Below, piece by piece: positions 19,177 through 27,615 of a DNA stretch of 64,000 bases. Position 1 is the first letter of the stretch; each line of letters opens with the position of its first letter. Location of the stretch: assembly GCA_031385005.1 (NCBI GenBank), contig JANNBB010000026.1:124001-188000 (forward strand). The letters are read 5' to 3'. Source of the stretch: JADKIH01 sp031385005. GTDB taxonomy: Bacteria > Bacteroidota > Bacteroidia > AKYH767-A > 2013-40CM-41-45. The notes under the pieces were generated by a model. That model saw only the letters and a list, made by a program, of their open reading frames with translations, ran no database searches and was not told the DNA's origin. The translations under genes and the position numbers were made by a program.

Positions 19177-20013
19177 ATGAGCTACGAAAATTATCAACCA
19201 AAAGGATACAGAGTACTGCCGGAAGTGGTGAAGAACCTTCTCATCATAAATGGCATTATGTATTTAGCCACTCTGGTTCTACGACAACAGGGAGTAGACC
19301 TGATCGACATGCTGGGGTTACACTATTTCGCGTCAGAGAAATTTAAGGTTTACCAGATTTTTACTTACATGTTTTTGCATGACAGCGGAAGTATCATGCA
19401 CATACTTCTGAATATGCTCGCCCTCTATATGTTCGGAAGTGCTGTTGAAAATGTTTGGGGCGGAAAACGATTTCTGCAGTTTTATCTACTTACCGGACTC
19501 GGCGCTGCTGTCGCTCATTATGCCATCGTTTACTTTCAATTGAATCCGGAAATTTCTTTTTTCAATGCTTATATCAATGCAAACTCCCCGGAAGAAATGA
19601 CTTCATTGCTCACCAATGAATCATTTAAATATCCTTACAGCACTCAATTTTATGAGTTTATTAAATCCAACGAATTATCCACCTCCGAAAGCATTTCTTA
19701 TGCTTCACAAATTCGCACTCAACTATTAAATGCGCCTGTAATCATTGGAGCTTCGGGGGCCGTTTATGGTGTACTGCTTGGTTATGGTATGCTTTTCCCA
19801 AATAGCTTGCTTTACTTATTCTTCGCTATTCCTGTTAAGGCAAAATACGTTGTTGTACTTTATGGTGTGATAGAATTGTTTTCAGGAATTTCAGGAGGAG
19901 GAAATGTTGCACATTTTGCTCATCTTGGAGGGCTACTAACAGGCTTTATCATCATTATGATATGGCGAAGTAAATCAAAAAGAAAAAGTGATGACTTTTA
20001 TAATCCAAGCTAA
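19177..20013 (+). CDS. Rhomboid family intramembrane serine protease
   Basis: 278 residues with about six membrane helices. Rhomboid landmarks: HILLN (H75, N79) in TM2, the catalytic serine S193 in GASGAVYG, and the catalytic histidine H249 in AHFAHLGG. A soluble insertion of about 60 residues (roughly 125-185) sits between the third and fourth helices, longer than in GlpG-type enzymes. It cleaves membrane proteins within the bilayer; substrates unknown. The next gene, 10 bases downstream, encodes a second rhomboid, so the pair is co-transcribed. Confidence 0.92.
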   Translation: MSYENYQPKGYRVLPEVVKNLLIINGIMYLATLVLRQQGVDLIDMLGLHYFASEKFKVYQIFTYMFLHDSGSIMHILLNMLALYMFGSAVENVWGGKRFLQFYLLTGLGAAVAHYAIVYFQLNPEISFFNAYINANSPEEMTSLLTNESFKYPYSTQFYEFIKSNELSTSESISYASQIRTQLLNAPVIIGASGAVYGVLLGYGMLFPNSLLYLFFAIPVKAKYVVVLYGVIELFSGISGGGNVAHFAHLGGLLTGFIIIMIWRSKSKRKSDDFYNPS

Positions 20014-20023
20014 ATAAAAGATT

Positions 20024-20899
20024 ATGAAATCGCACATCGATAATTTACGTTCGCAAATTCGGACAGCCGATACACTCAAGAGGTTACTCATTGTAAACAT
20101 CGCTCTTTTTCTAATCATCCGTATCGTAAATGCCATATCCGGTTTATTTCTGATTCCGATTTTCGACTTTCATCAAGTTTCTCAAACCCTTGCTGTTCCA
20201 GCAGATCTTCCAACCATTTTAACAAGACCTTGGACATTTCTCACCTACATGTTTTTTCATTGGGAAATCAGTCACATCTTGTTTAACATGCTTTGGCTGT
20301 ATTGGATGGGAAAAATCTTTCAAGAGTATTTAGGAAATAAAAAGCTCCTGAACACCTACCTTATGGGAGGAATTGTCGGTGCTTTTTTTTTCGTAATCGC
20401 CTTCAATATATTTCCAAGATTTTACGATGTCCTTCCCGGATCATTTGCATTGGGAGCTTCTGCCAGTGTCCTCGCCATTACCGTAGCCGCCGCAACACTT
20501 GTTCCCGAATACAGAATTAGTTTACTGTTTTTTGGTCCTGTCGCTTTGAAATGGATTGCATTAATTACCATCTTGCTCGATTTAATAAGCATTGGCGGAT
20601 CGAATGCCGGTGGACACATCGCTCATTTAGGTGGTGCATTGTATGGATTTATTTACATCAGGCAATTGCAAAAAGGACGAGACCTAACCGGCTGGCTTAC
20701 CCGTTTCTTCGACCGCTTCTCTCGTTCAGGTAGAATGCATGTTGCCCATTCAAAGCGAAAAAAAGACGAAGACTATAATGTAAATCGTAAAAGTCAGCAA
20801 GAAAGAATGGATGAGATATTGGATAAAATCAGCAAATCCGGGTATGGTAGTCTGACGAAAGAAGAAAAAGAATTTTTGTTTAAGATGAGCAAGGATTAA
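20024..20899 (+). CDS. Rhomboid family intramembrane serine protease, second copy
   Basis: 291 residues. HILFN (H84, N88), the catalytic serine S146 in GASAS and H201 in HIAHLGG are all present, so it is predicted to be active. Unlike its neighbour it lacks the long loop and instead has a charged C-terminal tail of about 80 residues ending in a small conserved-looking helix pair (RMDEILDKISKSGYGSLTKE) of the kind found at the end of many Bacteroidota rhomboids. The sequences differ too much for a recent duplication. Confidence 0.92.
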   Translation: MKSHIDNLRSQIRTADTLKRLLIVNIALFLIIRIVNAISGLFLIPIFDFHQVSQTLAVPADLPTILTRPWTFLTYMFFHWEISHILFNMLWLYWMGKIFQEYLGNKKLLNTYLMGGIVGAFFFVIAFNIFPRFYDVLPGSFALGASASVLAITVAAATLVPEYRISLLFFGPVALKWIALITILLDLISIGGSNAGGHIAHLGGALYGFIYIRQLQKGRDLTGWLTRFFDRFSRSGRMHVAHSKRKKDEDYNVNRKSQQERMDEILDKISKSGYGSLTKEEKEFLFKMSKD

Positions 20900-20917
20900 T
20901 TAGCTATTTAGCTAATT
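20898..20917. repeat. Perfect 8-bp inverted repeat AATTAGCT-ATTT-AGCTAATT
   Basis: Lies in the 25-base gap between the second rhomboid gene and the EEP gene and overlaps the rhomboid stop. The same GCTAATT core recurs at 44731-44740 and in the hairpin at 59255-59304. There is no T-run, so it is not an obvious terminator. Confidence 0.6.
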
Positions 20918-20924
20918 GAAATAA

Positions 20925-22046
20925 ATGGCAAAAGGAATTTTCAAAAAAATAATTTGGGTATTTAACATCTTAGCGGTGATTGGATTGCTATTGTCTTATT
21001 TGGCCGCATGGGTTAGTCCGTTGCAAATTTGGTGGCTGGCTTTATTCGGACTCGGTTTTGAAATATTATTCGTCGTCAACATTTGTTTTGTCATTTACTG
21101 GATGATTCTTCAGAACAAGCGACTTTTTCTTTCATTAATTTTGATTGTTCTTGGAATCGGTCGCATTGCAAGTAACTTTCAGTTTAATTTTTCTCCCGAA
21201 AAACAAGAAGTATTAAAAGAAAAAGGATACATAAAAGTAATGTCTTTCAATGTCCGATTGTTTAACCTGTATAATTGGTTTCACAATAAGGAGACCCGGC
21301 AGCGTATTTTTGATTTTCTAAAAAAAGAATCTCCTGACATTATCTGCTTTCAGGAATTTTACTCATCCGATAAAAAAGAAAATGGATTTAAAAATGACGA
21401 TACCCTTCGACATTATTTGGATGCGGCATTTTCCCAAATCGAATATACCGTTACGCTGCGAAAAACCGATCATTGGGGAATTGCTACCTATAGCAAGTAT
21501 CCAATAGTTAATAAAGAAGCGATTCACTTTACTAAATATGGAGCGAATACTGTAATCATGAGCGATATCAAAATCGGAAACGACACGATTCGTGTAATAA
21601 ATACTCATCTTGAAAGCATTCGATTTGCCTGGTCCGATTACCGTTTTATCGAGAATTTAAACAAAGAAGATGTAGAACAAGATGAATTAAAAGGCAGTAT
21701 AAACATTCTTAGACGACTCAAAAAAGCATTTATCAAAAGAGTTAATCAAGTAGAAGTGCTTAGCGACTCTATTAATGAAAGCCCCTACCCTGTCATTCTC
21801 TGTGGTGATTTTAACGACACTCCATCATCTTACACCTACTCTATTTTATCAAGCAATTTGAAAGATGGTTTTAAAGAAAGCGGAAAGGGCTCAGGCAAAA
21901 CATATGCAGGTCCTTTCCCCTCATTCAGGATTGATTATATTTTTCATGATAAACGCATTACTTCCTCCGGCTACCAGACAATTAGAGAAAAACTGTCGGA
22001 CCATTATCCGGTGAGTTGTATGTTTAAACTTGAAAAAAAGAATTGA
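20925..22046 (+). CDS. Membrane-anchored endonuclease/exonuclease/phosphatase (EEP) family protein
   Basis: 373 residues. Residues 1-85 form about three membrane helices, then an EEP (DNase I-like) domain: VMSFNVRLFN, IICFQEF (metal-binding Glu), INTHLES, LCGDFNDTP, RIDYIF and LSDHYPVS (catalytic His), all in canonical order. Members hydrolyse phosphodiesters in nucleic acids, phosphoinositides or sphingolipids. The membrane-anchored form is common in Bacteroidota, with unknown substrate. It follows the rhomboid genes closely and may share their transcript. Confidence 0.88.
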   Translation: MAKGIFKKIIWVFNILAVIGLLLSYLAAWVSPLQIWWLALFGLGFEILFVVNICFVIYWMILQNKRLFLSLILIVLGIGRIASNFQFNFSPEKQEVLKEKGYIKVMSFNVRLFNLYNWFHNKETRQRIFDFLKKESPDIICFQEFYSSDKKENGFKNDDTLRHYLDAAFSQIEYTVTLRKTDHWGIATYSKYPIVNKEAIHFTKYGANTVIMSDIKIGNDTIRVINTHLESIRFAWSDYRFIENLNKEDVEQDELKGSINILRRLKKAFIKRVNQVEVLSDSINESPYPVILCGDFNDTPSSYTYSILSSNLKDGFKESGKGSGKTYAGPFPSFRIDYIFHDKRITSSGYQTIREKLSDHYPVSCMFKLEKKN

Positions 22047-22116
22047 AGTTTTTTAAATAACTTGTAAACGAAAAAAAATGTTTCCGAAAATATTAATTCC
22101 GGAATTTATTTAAAAT

Positions 22117-23730
22117 TTAATTCATCTCAACATTTTTCAATATCAACAGATTCATTGCGTTTGAACCAAGTCCGGTTACATTTTTTGCTGACAAACGTAA
22201 AACTTTATCGTAATACAAAATTATAACAGGGGCCTCATCCATAATCAATTTATCCATTTCTCTATAAGAAATGTAACGGGCAGAATCGTTTGTCGTATTC
22301 AAAGCAATATTGAACAAATCGTCAAACCGGTTGTTTTTAAAATGCGTGTAATTTGGTCCTGCAGGCGCGAGATTAGGAGAATAGAACAACGACAGGTAGT
22401 TTTCTGCATCCGGATAATCTGCAATCCATGAGGCACGAAAAAAATCAAGCTTCTGTTCAGCTACCATCTTTCTGTGAATGGCTGCCTGATTCACATCAAT
22501 GTTTATTTTAATGCCCAATTCTTCCCACTGGCTTTTGATAAATTCGCAGAGGTCCTGATAAGTTGTAGTTGTACTTAACGTAATTGCCGGAAGATTTTTT
22601 CCGTTGGGATATCCTGCTTCCGCCAACAATTGACGGGCCTTAACAGGATCATATCCATAAACCAGAACAGTGCTATCAAATGACGGCAAACCGGGAGGCA
22701 CCATTCCGTAATTTCCCGGAGTGCCCATGTTGTTACGCAAATAGGCAATCATGGCATTTCTGTCAAAGCCATAGTTTAACGCTTTTCTGATCCTAACATC
22801 CTGCAAAGGTGTCGCTTTCTTACCATCCATTAATATACCTAAGTACTCCGTATTTAAGTAAGGTTGCGTTTCCATTTGAAAACGGTCTTTGTATTTTGAT
22901 TGCAATTTTCCGGAACGTGTCAATAATTCATCTTTAAAACTTACATCGAGTCCCGATAAAAAATCGAGTTTGCCTTTAAGAAATTCTATAAACACACTTT
23001 GCTTATCGTTAATGAAAGAAACTTCCACAGCATCTAAATGTGGCAACCTTTTACCATTAACAACTTCAAAATAATTTTCATTTTTTAGTAGAATCAATTT
23101 TACTCCCTCCTTCCATTCACGAAACTTAAACGGCCCGGTACCACATGGGTGTCCTCGGAAGTCGGCTCCATAAAATTCCACCGCCTCTTTCGGGACCACG
23201 GAACAATAAGGCATCGTTAACAATCCGATAAATGGCGGATAGCTTTGAGTAAGCATGATTTCAAGTGTAGAATCATTCAACGCAGTTATGCCGGTTAGCT
23301 TACTTACATCGTTCTTGACAACCGGATTCATGATCCATGCTCCGGGAGATAAGATTAAAGGATTAGTTAAACGCTCCAGACTATATAAAAAATCGGAAGC
23401 CGTAACTTTCCGTGTTGAATCATGGAAACATTTATTCTTATGAAAAAAAACATCTTGACGCAGATGAAAGGTATACGTTTTTCCATTATTTGAAATGTCC
23501 CATGACTTGGCAATGCAAGGAACAATTTTGAGTTGATCATCCAATTGCACGAGTCCGTTATAAAGCTGTAAACAAGGCCAGATAATGGCCTGATCTTTTG
23601 CGAATGCAGGATCCATTGTATTCAGTCCACTTGCCTCATTATAACGAAAAACGGTTTTGCCTTCATTTCCGGTTTTGTTTTTTTGACAGGCAATAAAAAA
23701 GATGCAAACTAAAATGCAGTATTTTTTCAC
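22117..23730 (-). CDS. ABC transporter substrate-binding lipoprotein, peptide/nickel family (SBP_bac_5)
   Basis: 537 residues. Lipoprotein signal with C15 (VCIFFIAC). The mature protein follows the DppA/OppA family pattern: early GLNTMDPAFAKD, SWDISNNGKTYTFHLRQDVF, KVTASDFLYSLERL, then PCGTGPFKFREWKEGVKLIL, and AWIADYPDAENYLSLFYSPN-type blocks near the C terminus. It would capture oligopeptides or related solutes. No permease or ATPase genes are adjacent, so it is either an orphan binding protein or works with components encoded elsewhere. Convergent with the EEP gene. Confidence 0.92.
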   Translation of the reverse strand: MKKYCILVCIFFIACQKNKTGNEGKTVFRYNEASGLNTMDPAFAKDQAIIWPCLQLYNGLVQLDDQLKIVPCIAKSWDISNNGKTYTFHLRQDVFFHKNKCFHDSTRKVTASDFLYSLERLTNPLILSPGAWIMNPVVKNDVSKLTGITALNDSTLEIMLTQSYPPFIGLLTMPYCSVVPKEAVEFYGADFRGHPCGTGPFKFREWKEGVKLILLKNENYFEVVNGKRLPHLDAVEVSFINDKQSVFIEFLKGKLDFLSGLDVSFKDELLTRSGKLQSKYKDRFQMETQPYLNTEYLGILMDGKKATPLQDVRIRKALNYGFDRNAMIAYLRNNMGTPGNYGMVPPGLPSFDSTVLVYGYDPVKARQLLAEAGYPNGKNLPAITLSTTTTYQDLCEFIKSQWEELGIKINIDVNQAAIHRKMVAEQKLDFFRASWIADYPDAENYLSLFYSPNLAPAGPNYTHFKNNRFDDLFNIALNTTNDSARYISYREMDKLIMDEAPVIILYYDKVLRLSAKNVTGLGSNAMNLLILKNVEMN

Positions 23731-23882
23731 GTGGTAAATCTATCAGCAAAAAAGATAATTTACTAATTGATTTAGGAGTTTAGAAACCGAATTATCAAAT
23801 GACCGAACAGATATGTAAAGAACATCAACAACAAATGCAGACAAACTTCAAGTCGCTCAGTAACAACCTTGTTCTTAATACA

Positions 23883-23915
23883 TTGCACTTAATACTTAAT
23901 AAATTCCTATTTTCG
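23883..23915 (+). promoter_or_regulatory. Candidate promoter of mtaB (TTG-N22-TATTTTCG)
   Basis: TTG at 23883-23885 and TATTTTCG at 23908-23915 fit the Bacteroidota -33/-7 arrangement with a 22-base spacer. The -7 box ends only 4 bases before the mtaB ATG, so the transcript would be leaderless or nearly so. Confidence 0.45.
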
Positions 23916-23919
23916 CCAA

Positions 23920-25239
23920 ATGAAGCCGACAGTATCTTTTCATACGTTAGGATGTAAGTTGAATTTTGCCGAGACATCTGCTATTGGCAAGCAGTTGAAA
24001 GAAGCCGGATTTGAAAAAAAGGAATTCGAAGAAGGGGCAGATATTGTTGTAATTAATACGTGTTCGGTTACAGAGAATGCCGATCGTGAATGTAGAACAA
24101 TTGTTAGGCGAGCCCTTGGCAAAAATCCCGATTCATTTGTTGCGGTAATTGGATGCTATGCGCAACTAAAACCTGAAGAAATCTCAAAGATAGATGGGGT
24201 CGATTTGGTTTTAGGAGCAACAGAAAAATTCAATCTAGCTGCCTATCTATCCGATTATTCCAAAAAAATAAAAACAGAAATTCATTCTTGTACGATAAAT
24301 GAAGCCAATGTTTTTCATGCGGCTTATTCTTTTGGTGATCGCACAAGAGCGTTTTTAAAAGTACAGGATGGATGCGATTATCCTTGTACGTATTGCACGA
24401 TTCCGATGGCAAGAGGTGCAAGCAGGAGTGCGACAATACAAGAGATTGTCATACAGGCAAATGAATTAGCCGAAAAAGGAATTTCCGAAATTGTGTTGAC
24501 AGGAGTGAATATTGGCGATTATGGGATTACAGAAAACACAACTTCCAAACATCAGCACAATTTTCTGGATTTGATTCGTGCGTTAGATGAGATAGAGCAA
24601 ATTTCTCGTTACCGCATATCATCTATAGAACCCAACTTGCTCAACGATGAAATTATCTCTTTCGTTGCCCGTTCAGAAAGGTTTGCTCCGCATTTTCATA
24701 TTCCTTTGCAATCGGGTAGCGATAAAATTTTACGGCTAATGCGTAGACGTTATAAAAGAGAATTGTATGAAGAGCGTGTTCGTAAAATAAAAAATGAAAT
24801 GCCTCATGCATGTATAGGTGCAGATGTGATAGTAGGATTTCCTGGGGAAACAGAGGAAGATTTTCTGGAAACATACAGGTTTCTAAATGAAATCGAGGTC
24901 TCCTATCTCCATGTTTTTACCTATTCTGAACGCGCCAATACGGAAGCCGCTAGTCTGCCGGAAGTTGTTGAATTTGCTGAAAGAAAGAAAAGAAATAAAA
25001 TGCTGAGAATACTTTCCGAGAAAAAAAGAAATTATTTTTATTCTAGCCACATAGGAAAAGAATTCGAAGTATTGTTCGAAGAAGAAAACCGTAACGGATA
25101 TATGTCCGGTTACACAGAAAACTATATCAGATTAAAAAGACTATTTGATAGCGGATTCACGAATAAACCGGTTAAAATTAGAATTGAACCGGGCGATTGT
25201 TTGACAACTATCGATGCTGTTGAGGAGATCACAGCATGA
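23920..25239 (+). CDS. mtaB: tRNA (t6A37) methylthiotransferase MtaB
   Basis: 439 residues in three domains. UPF0004 with the auxiliary cluster cysteines C12, C48 and C79 (GCKLNF, NTCSVTENAD, GCYAQ); a radical-SAM domain with CDYPCTYC (C152, C156, C159); and a C-terminal TRAM-like domain. It adds a methylthio group to t6A37 to make ms2t6A. NTCSVTENAD and GCKLN favour MtaB over MiaB or RimO. It works downstream of TsaD (gene at 5197). First gene of a likely operon with lgt and the IMPase gene. Confidence 0.95.
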   Translation: MKPTVSFHTLGCKLNFAETSAIGKQLKEAGFEKKEFEEGADIVVINTCSVTENADRECRTIVRRALGKNPDSFVAVIGCYAQLKPEEISKIDGVDLVLGATEKFNLAAYLSDYSKKIKTEIHSCTINEANVFHAAYSFGDRTRAFLKVQDGCDYPCTYCTIPMARGASRSATIQEIVIQANELAEKGISEIVLTGVNIGDYGITENTTSKHQHNFLDLIRALDEIEQISRYRISSIEPNLLNDEIISFVARSERFAPHFHIPLQSGSDKILRLMRRRYKRELYEERVRKIKNEMPHACIGADVIVGFPGETEEDFLETYRFLNEIEVSYLHVFTYSERANTEAASLPEVVEFAERKKRNKMLRILSEKKRNYFYSSHIGKEFEVLFEEENRNGYMSGYTENYIRLKRLFDSGFTNKPVKIRIEPGDCLTTIDAVEEITA

Positions 25240-25283
25240 GAAGTACAGCTACCTTTTTTACCAACTTATTACTCTAAGCCACT

Positions 25284-26441
25284 ATGTACCCGGGAATATC
25301 TGATTTATTTAACGACCTGTTCGGAACTCATTTTACATCTTCATTTCCCCCTTCGTTTGGGACGCTGGTTGCTTTATCTTTTTTACTTGCAGCGTGGACG
25401 ATGGGAATAGAATTAAAAAGAAGAGAAAAAAACGGACTTCTCAAACCCGGTCAGCGTACTTTTACTGAAGGCAAGCCGGCTTCTATACAGGAATTATTCT
25501 GGAGTGGCTTGTATGGTTTCCTGATAGGATTCAAATTGGTTTACATATTTCTTAATTCAGATAATTTCTTCGACAACCCTCAGAAAGGATTGCTGTCACT
25601 GAAAGGAAACATACCTGCGGGAATTTTATTGGCAGGATTATTTGTTTGGCTAAAATACAGAGAAAAAGAAAAACACCGTTTACCACAACCGAGGGAAAAA
25701 ACAGAAATCATATATCCTCACATGCTTGTTTCCGAATTTACCATGGCTGCGGCAATCGGAGGATTATTGGGAGCGAAAATGTTTCACATGTTTGAATACT
25801 GGAATGATTTTGTTGCTGATCCGATAGGGATGTTTTTCAGTGGCAGCGGACTGACGATGTATGGAGGATTAATTGTAGGTGCAATTGCAGTGTTATGGTA
25901 TGGAAAGAAAAACAACGTCCCTCCTCTTCAGCTATGCGATGCCAATGCGCCGGGTCTTATGTTAGCATACGGAACCGGACGTTTGGGTTGTCAACTGGCA
26001 GGTGACGGAGACTGGGGCATCGTCAACCATTTGCCGAAACCATCTTACTTAAATTTTTTACCGGATTGGATTTGGTCTTATCGGTATCCAAACAATGTTA
26101 TAAACGATGGTATACCAATCGAAGGCTGTACAGGACAACATTGTTATCAACTGGCGGAAGGAGTTTTTCCGACACCTTTATATGAAAGCATAACATGCAT
26201 TTTGTTATTTTTTCTTTTGTGGTCGATGCGAAAAAAAATAAGTACGCCGGGAATTATGTTTTCCTGGTACTTATTATTTAACGGGATAGAAAGATTTTTA
26301 GTAGAACTCATACGCATCAATGCCAAATACCATGTTGCTGGAATTGATTTTTCTCAAGGTCAACTTATTTCCTTGCTCTTGATTGTGGCAGGAATTTCCG
26401 GATTGTTTTATTTCAGAAAAAAAAGTACTGAATATGCCTGA
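25284..26441 (+). CDS. lgt: Prolipoprotein diacylglyceryl transferase
   Basis: 385 residues with seven predicted membrane helices. The Lgt signature region is present as GTGRLGCQLAGDGDWGIVN, the Bacteroidota form of the GRxGNF motif containing the essential arginine, and RFLVELIRIN occurs in the last third. It moves diacylglycerol from phosphatidylglycerol to the lipobox cysteine of prolipoproteins, the first step for every lipoprotein in this window. It is longer than the ~270-300 residues of the E. coli type because of an N-terminal extension and a loop. It overlaps the next gene by 8 bases. Confidence 0.93.
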   Translation: MYPGISDLFNDLFGTHFTSSFPPSFGTLVALSFLLAAWTMGIELKRREKNGLLKPGQRTFTEGKPASIQELFWSGLYGFLIGFKLVYIFLNSDNFFDNPQKGLLSLKGNIPAGILLAGLFVWLKYREKEKHRLPQPREKTEIIYPHMLVSEFTMAAAIGGLLGAKMFHMFEYWNDFVADPIGMFFSGSGLTMYGGLIVGAIAVLWYGKKNNVPPLQLCDANAPGLMLAYGTGRLGCQLAGDGDWGIVNHLPKPSYLNFLPDWIWSYRYPNNVINDGIPIEGCTGQHCYQLAEGVFPTPLYESITCILLFFLLWSMRKKISTPGIMFSWYLLFNGIERFLVELIRINAKYHVAGIDFSQGQLISLLLIVAGISGLFYFRKKSTEYA

Positions 26442-27231
26442 GTACGAAAAAATCTGTATTGAAGTAACAAAACTTACAAAGATAGTAGGCCATTTTATTT
26501 TAGACCAACGGAAAGAATTCCAAGCTTCCTCTATAGAGAAAAAAGGACATAACGATTTGGTTTCTTACGTCGATAAAGAATCCGAACAAATGCTTGTGAA
26601 ACGGCTGAGAGAAATTTTTCCTGAGGCCGGCTTTATTACGGAAGAAAACACATCGGTAGAAAAAGGATTAGTTTATAACTGGATTATTGATCCGCTGGAT
26701 GGGACGACAAACTTTATACACGGTATGCCTTGTTTTTGCATCAGCATTGCATTAATAAAAGAACAAGAACTTGTCATTGGTGTTGTGCATGAATTGAATT
26801 TGGATGAATGCTTTTATGCCTGGAAAAATGGCGGTGCTTATTTAAATGGAGAACACATTCATGTTTCCTCAGTGGAGAAGCTTTCTGATTCATTGCTAGC
26901 GACAGGATTTCCATACCATGATTATTCACGCATGGAATCCTATATGCAAATTTTTGATTATTGCATGCGACATACGCATGGATTGCGCAGACTAGGTTCT
27001 GCGGCGGCAGACTTGGCCTATGTGGCCTGCGGAAGATTTGAAGGATTTTATGAATATGGTTTAAATGCCTGGGATGTTGCAGGTGGTGCTCTACTGGTTA
27101 AAGAAGCAGGCGGCAGGGTTACTGATTTTAAAGGAGGTGTAGATTTTATTTTTGGAGCTGAAATTGTGGCAACGAATAGGGAGATAGGAAATGAATTTCT
27201 AACGGTAATAATAAATAAAATGACAAACTAG
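26434..27231 (+). CDS. Inositol monophosphatase family protein
   Basis: 265 residues from the ATG at 26434, which overlaps the lgt stop (ATGCCTGA); an upstream in-frame start at 26383 lies inside lgt and is less likely. Motifs: the metal-binding pair E70-E71, IDPLDGTTNFIHG (85-97) and WDVAGGALLVKEAGG (213-227), the two IMPase signatures. It dephosphorylates inositol phosphates or similar sugar/nucleotide monophosphates (SuhB/CysQ relatives) using Mg2+. The exact substrate cannot be decided. Last gene of the mtaB-lgt operon. Confidence 0.93.
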   Translation: MPEYEKICIEVTKLTKIVGHFILDQRKEFQASSIEKKGHNDLVSYVDKESEQMLVKRLREIFPEAGFITEENTSVEKGLVYNWIIDPLDGTTNFIHGMPCFCISIALIKEQELVIGVVHELNLDECFYAWKNGGAYLNGEHIHVSSVEKLSDSLLATGFPYHDYSRMESYMQIFDYCMRHTHGLRRLGSAAADLAYVACGRFEGFYEYGLNAWDVAGGALLVKEAGGRVTDFKGGVDFIFGAEIVATNREIGNEFLTVIINKMTN

Positions 27232-27291
27232 TATTTTATTAATTTTCATGCATTATTTATAAATTGAATTTGATTCTGTTAAAAAGAAATC

Positions 27292-27318
27292 AACTACAAA
27301 ATACAGTAGTTTTTTTTC
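27292..27318 (+). terminator. Intrinsic terminator after the mtaB-lgt-IMPase operon
   Basis: Stem AACTAC/GTAGTT with an 8-base loop, directly followed by eight T. It lies 60 bases after the IMPase stop. Confidence 0.7.
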
Positions 27319-27615
27319 ATTTTTAAGAGATTTAACTGTACATCCGCCCATTTTTCCAGGTTATTTACCAAATTATTTAATCTGTAAAACGTAAAAAAAC
27401 TAATAATTTGACGATTAACAGGCATTGTTATAGTTTTCAACAACATTGGTAAAAACTTTATTAAATATTACCCCTTTTTTTCGTAAATTAAAGCCCTAAA
27501 CAATAGATAAATATTCAATTGTAATAATAATCTGTTAATGAATTCGTAAAGTTCAGAATACAGATAGATTGTTAATTGCAGCAATTATTAATTTCGTAAA
27601 CTAAAAAAACGAATT
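27319..27615. other. AT-rich intergenic region upstream of the T9SS cargo gene
   Basis: No ORF of interest. The stretch is extremely AT-rich and ends in a run of short TTAATT/TTCGTAAA elements just before the TTG start at 27616. TATTAATTTCG at 27586-27596 could be a degenerate -7 region with TTG about 15-20 bases upstream, but this is not secure. With the terminator before it, this region should carry the promoter for the two large secreted proteins. Confidence 0.4.
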
